Below are positions 42,790 through 44,726 of a stretch of DNA of 44,726 bases, piece after piece. The notes beneath the pieces were generated by a model, which had not been told where the DNA came from, ran no database searches, and worked only from the letters and a program-made list of their open reading frames with translations. A program made the position numbers and the translations under genes. The DNA comes from Betaproteobacteria bacterium. GTDB taxonomy: Bacteria > Pseudomonadota > Gammaproteobacteria > Burkholderiales > Thiobacteraceae. How positions within the stretch are numbered: position 1 is the first letter of the stretch; each line of letters begins with the position of its first letter. The stretch is from the NCBI GenBank assembly GCA_024641855.1, contig JAHECG010000014.1, positions 1 through 44,726 on the forward strand, given 5' to 3'.

Positions 42790-43842
42790 ATGAAACCCCT
42801 ACCCTCGCTCGGGCTTGAACATCTCTCTACGGCGATTCTAGTACTAGATCGGGATTTTCGCGTGCGCTACGCCAACCCCGCCGCAGAGAATCTATTCGAG
42901 TTCAGCAGCAAATCCATCGCCGGCACGCCCATCAACCAATTGTTTCCGGATACCGGTGGCCTGATTGCCGCCACGGAAGCCGCCTTTGCCAGTGGCGCCA
43001 GCTACACCGAACATGAAATGACGCTGGCCACAATGGCGCATACCTACCATGTCAGCCTCACCGTCAGTCCGGTGTTCGATATCAGCCAGCAGTTGCTGCT
43101 CGAGTTTTACCAAATCGACAAGCACCTGAAGATTGCGCGCGAAGAACGCATGCAATTGCAGCAACAGTACAACCGCGAACTGTTGCGCAATCTCGCGCAT
43201 GAAATTAAAAATCCCTTGGGTGGTATTCGTGGCGCAGCGCAGTTATTAGAGCACGAACTCCCCAAGCCCAGCTTGCGCGAATATACCCAAGTCATCATCA
43301 AAGAAGCGGATCGCTTGCAGTCGCTGATGGATCGTCTGCTCGCGCCCAACCGCATGACCAAGCTCGCGTCAGTGAATGTGCATGAAGTGTTGGAACGCAT
43401 GCGCAGCTTAATCCTGGCGGAACACCCAGAAGGATTAACCATACGGCGCGACTACGACACGAGCTTGCCGGAACTGATGGCCGACCATGAACAACTAATC
43501 CAAATCATCCTCAACATCATGCGTAATGCCGTTCAAGCCATGCAGAGTCAGGGTGAAATTATTTTACGCACACGCATCGCCCGCCATGTCACGCTGGCCA
43601 AAAAAACCCATCGCCTAGCACTGGAACTCAAAATCATCGACAACGGCCCCGGTATCCCCGATGACATTCGCGAACAAATTTTTTACCCGCTGGTCACCAG
43701 CAAAGCCGAAGGCACCGGACTCGGCTTATCGATTGCACAAACCTACGTCGGGCATCATGGCGGCAGCATCGATTGCGAAAGCCAACCCGGTCGCACCACA
43801 TTCACGGTGCTGTTTCCCTACAACCATTTATCTCCACATTAA
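42790..43842 (+). CDS. ntrB: Nitrogen regulation sensor kinase/phosphatase NtrB
   Basis: NtrB phosphorylates NtrC under nitrogen limitation and dephosphorylates it when PII signals nitrogen excess. The 350-residue cytoplasmic protein has an N-terminal PAS domain (about residues 8-120), a dimerisation/phosphoacceptor motif LAHEIKNPLGGIRGAA with His137, and a kinase domain with N box NIMRNAVQAM, DNGPGIP and GTGLGLSIAQ. It has no membrane helix, as expected. It ends nine bases before ntrC. Confidence 0.96.
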   Translation: MKPLPSLGLEHLSTAILVLDRDFRVRYANPAAENLFEFSSKSIAGTPINQLFPDTGGLIAATEAAFASGASYTEHEMTLATMAHTYHVSLTVSPVFDISQQLLLEFYQIDKHLKIAREERMQLQQQYNRELLRNLAHEIKNPLGGIRGAAQLLEHELPKPSLREYTQVIIKEADRLQSLMDRLLAPNRMTKLASVNVHEVLERMRSLILAEHPEGLTIRRDYDTSLPELMADHEQLIQIILNIMRNAVQAMQSQGEIILRTRIARHVTLAKKTHRLALELKIIDNGPGIPDDIREQIFYPLVTSKAEGTGLGLSIAQTYVGHHGGSIDCESQPGRTTFTVLFPYNHLSPH

Positions 43843-43851
43843 GAAACCATC

Positions 43852-44726
43852 ATGACCAACACACAAGCCATCTGGATCATCGACGACGACCGCTCCATCC
43901 GCTGGGTTTTTGAAAAAGCCCTCGCGCGCGAGAACTTAGAATACAAATCTTTCGCCTCTGCTAGAGAGGCACTGGCTGAACTTGAGCATGCCACACCACA
44001 AGTCGTGGTCAGCGACATCCGCATGCCTGGTGATTCCGGTCTGGATTTACTGCAAAAGATTAAACAACAACATCCGTCGATTCCTGTCATCATCATGACC
44101 GCTTATTCCGATTTGGATTCCGCTGTTGCCGCATTTCAAGGTGGCGCTTTCGAATACCTCGCCAAACCGTTTGATGTCGATCATGCCGTGGAATTAATCC
44201 GCCGCGCATTGGATGAAAGCCTGCGCGGGCAAGAATCCAGCGAGATGATCGAAGGCGCACAAGAAATTCTTGGCCAAGCACCGTCGATGCAAGAAGTATT
44301 TCGCGCCATTGGCCGTCTAGCGCAATCGCACGCCACGGTGCTCATCAACGGCGAGTCCGGCACCGGCAAGGAATTGGTCGCGCAAGCACTGCACCGCCAT
44401 AGCCCACGCCGCGACAAACCCTTCATTGCTATCAACACCGCAGCCATCCCCAAAGATTTATTGGAATCGGAACTCTTCGGCCACGAACGCGGCGCCTTCA
44501 CCGGTGCACAAGCCATGCGCCGCGGCCGCTTCGAGCAAGCCGATGGCGGCACCTTGTTTCTGGATGAGATTGGCGACATGCCACCGGATTTGCAAACTCG
44601 CCTGCTGCGCGTGCTATCCGATGGCCAGTTCTATCGCGTCGGCGGACATCAGCCGATCAAAGCCAATGTGCGCGTCATCGCCGCTACCCACCAAAACTTG
44701 GAAGATCGCGTCAAACAAGGTTTGTT
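43852..44726 (+). CDS. ntrC: Nitrogen regulation response regulator NtrC, N-terminal part (runs off window edge)
   Basis: NtrC is the enhancer-binding activator of sigma54 promoters. About 291 residues are visible. They cover the receiver domain with phosphorylation site Asp55 (VVSDIRMPG) and a conserved Lys in YLAKPFD, followed by the AAA+ domain with Walker A GESGTGKE (167-174), the sigma54-contacting loop GAFTGA (214-219) and Walker B GGTLFLDEIGDM. The C-terminal helix-turn-helix lies beyond the window. It would bind the dyads upstream of glnA. Confidence 0.97.
   Translation, partial: MTNTQAIWIIDDDRSIRWVFEKALARENLEYKSFASAREALAELEHATPQVVVSDIRMPGDSGLDLLQKIKQQHPSIPVIIMTAYSDLDSAVAAFQGGAFEYLAKPFDVDHAVELIRRALDESLRGQESSEMIEGAQEILGQAPSMQEVFRAIGRLAQSHATVLINGESGTGKELVAQALHRHSPRRDKPFIAINTAAIPKDLLESELFGHERGAFTGAQAMRRGRFEQADGGTLFLDEIGDMPPDLQTRLLRVLSDGQFYRVGGHQPIKANVRVIAATHQNLEDRVKQGL

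Overview
The window looks like core chromosome of a betaproteobacterium, probably an aerobic or microaerophilic member of the Nitrosomonadales. This is inferred from gene content and order and was not checked against a database. The supporting features are the pilB-pilC-pilD-coaE-zapD-yacG block, a Nudix-ThiE fusion protein, DUF2970 and DUF2909 proteins beside a cytochrome oxidase locus, a STAS-fused MCE-type permease, DUF4124 proteins, and glnA near ntrBC. There are no rRNA or tRNA genes, no insertion sequence, no prophage and no CRISPR array. Coding density is high.

Layout. 1-2700: the 5' part of ffh (minus), then a divergent CcsA-like membrane protein and a CorC/CNNM-type protein. 2776-8861: type IV pilus ATPase, platform protein and prepilin peptidase, followed by coaE, zapD, yacG and a periplasmic copper chaperone. 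8869-11902 (minus): argJ, a DUF815 ATPase and the Nudix-ThiE fusion in one tight operon. rppH follows on the plus strand. 12644-15480: an oxidative-stress and iron module made of rubrerythrin, a GlpC/HdrD-like Fe-S protein, an encapsulated-ferritin-like protein and DUF3501, with a good sigma70 promoter and an intercistronic hairpin. 15731-17197: a lone Fic protein, probably acquired. 17460-21169 (minus): an MCE lipid-transport operon ending in a YdcH-like gene. 21238-29916: an Rrf2 regulator and the caa3-type cytochrome c oxidase locus with heme A synthesis and assembly factors. 30498-34410 (minus): bioB, bioF, bioH and bioC. 34515-36774: comF, a small unknown gene and a CLC antiporter. 36786-38871 (minus): mtgA, aroE and a rhodanese. 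38939-44726: a CDF metal transporter, glnA, two DUF4124 proteins, ntrB and the start of ntrC.

How the genes work together. The cytochrome locus holds structural subunits II, I and III plus copper insertion (Cox11, an SCO-like protein), heme O/A synthesis (CtaB, CtaA), SURF1 and a 30-residue membrane peptide that is easy to miss. The nitrogen block is a regulatory circuit. NtrB/NtrC should activate glnA through two well-matched NtrC sites, the first lying inside the 3' end of the CDF gene, and a -24/-12 promoter. A second good -24/-12 sequence precedes ntrB.

The most interesting points are the encapsulated-ferritin homologue that lacks the cargo tail and has no encapsulin gene beside it, the module around it, the glnA enhancer architecture, and two structured intergenic repeats. 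One is a 29-bp perfect inverted repeat between bioF and bioB. The other is a GGCGTCA repeat element that abuts the aroE start codon. I found no clearly undescribed large system.
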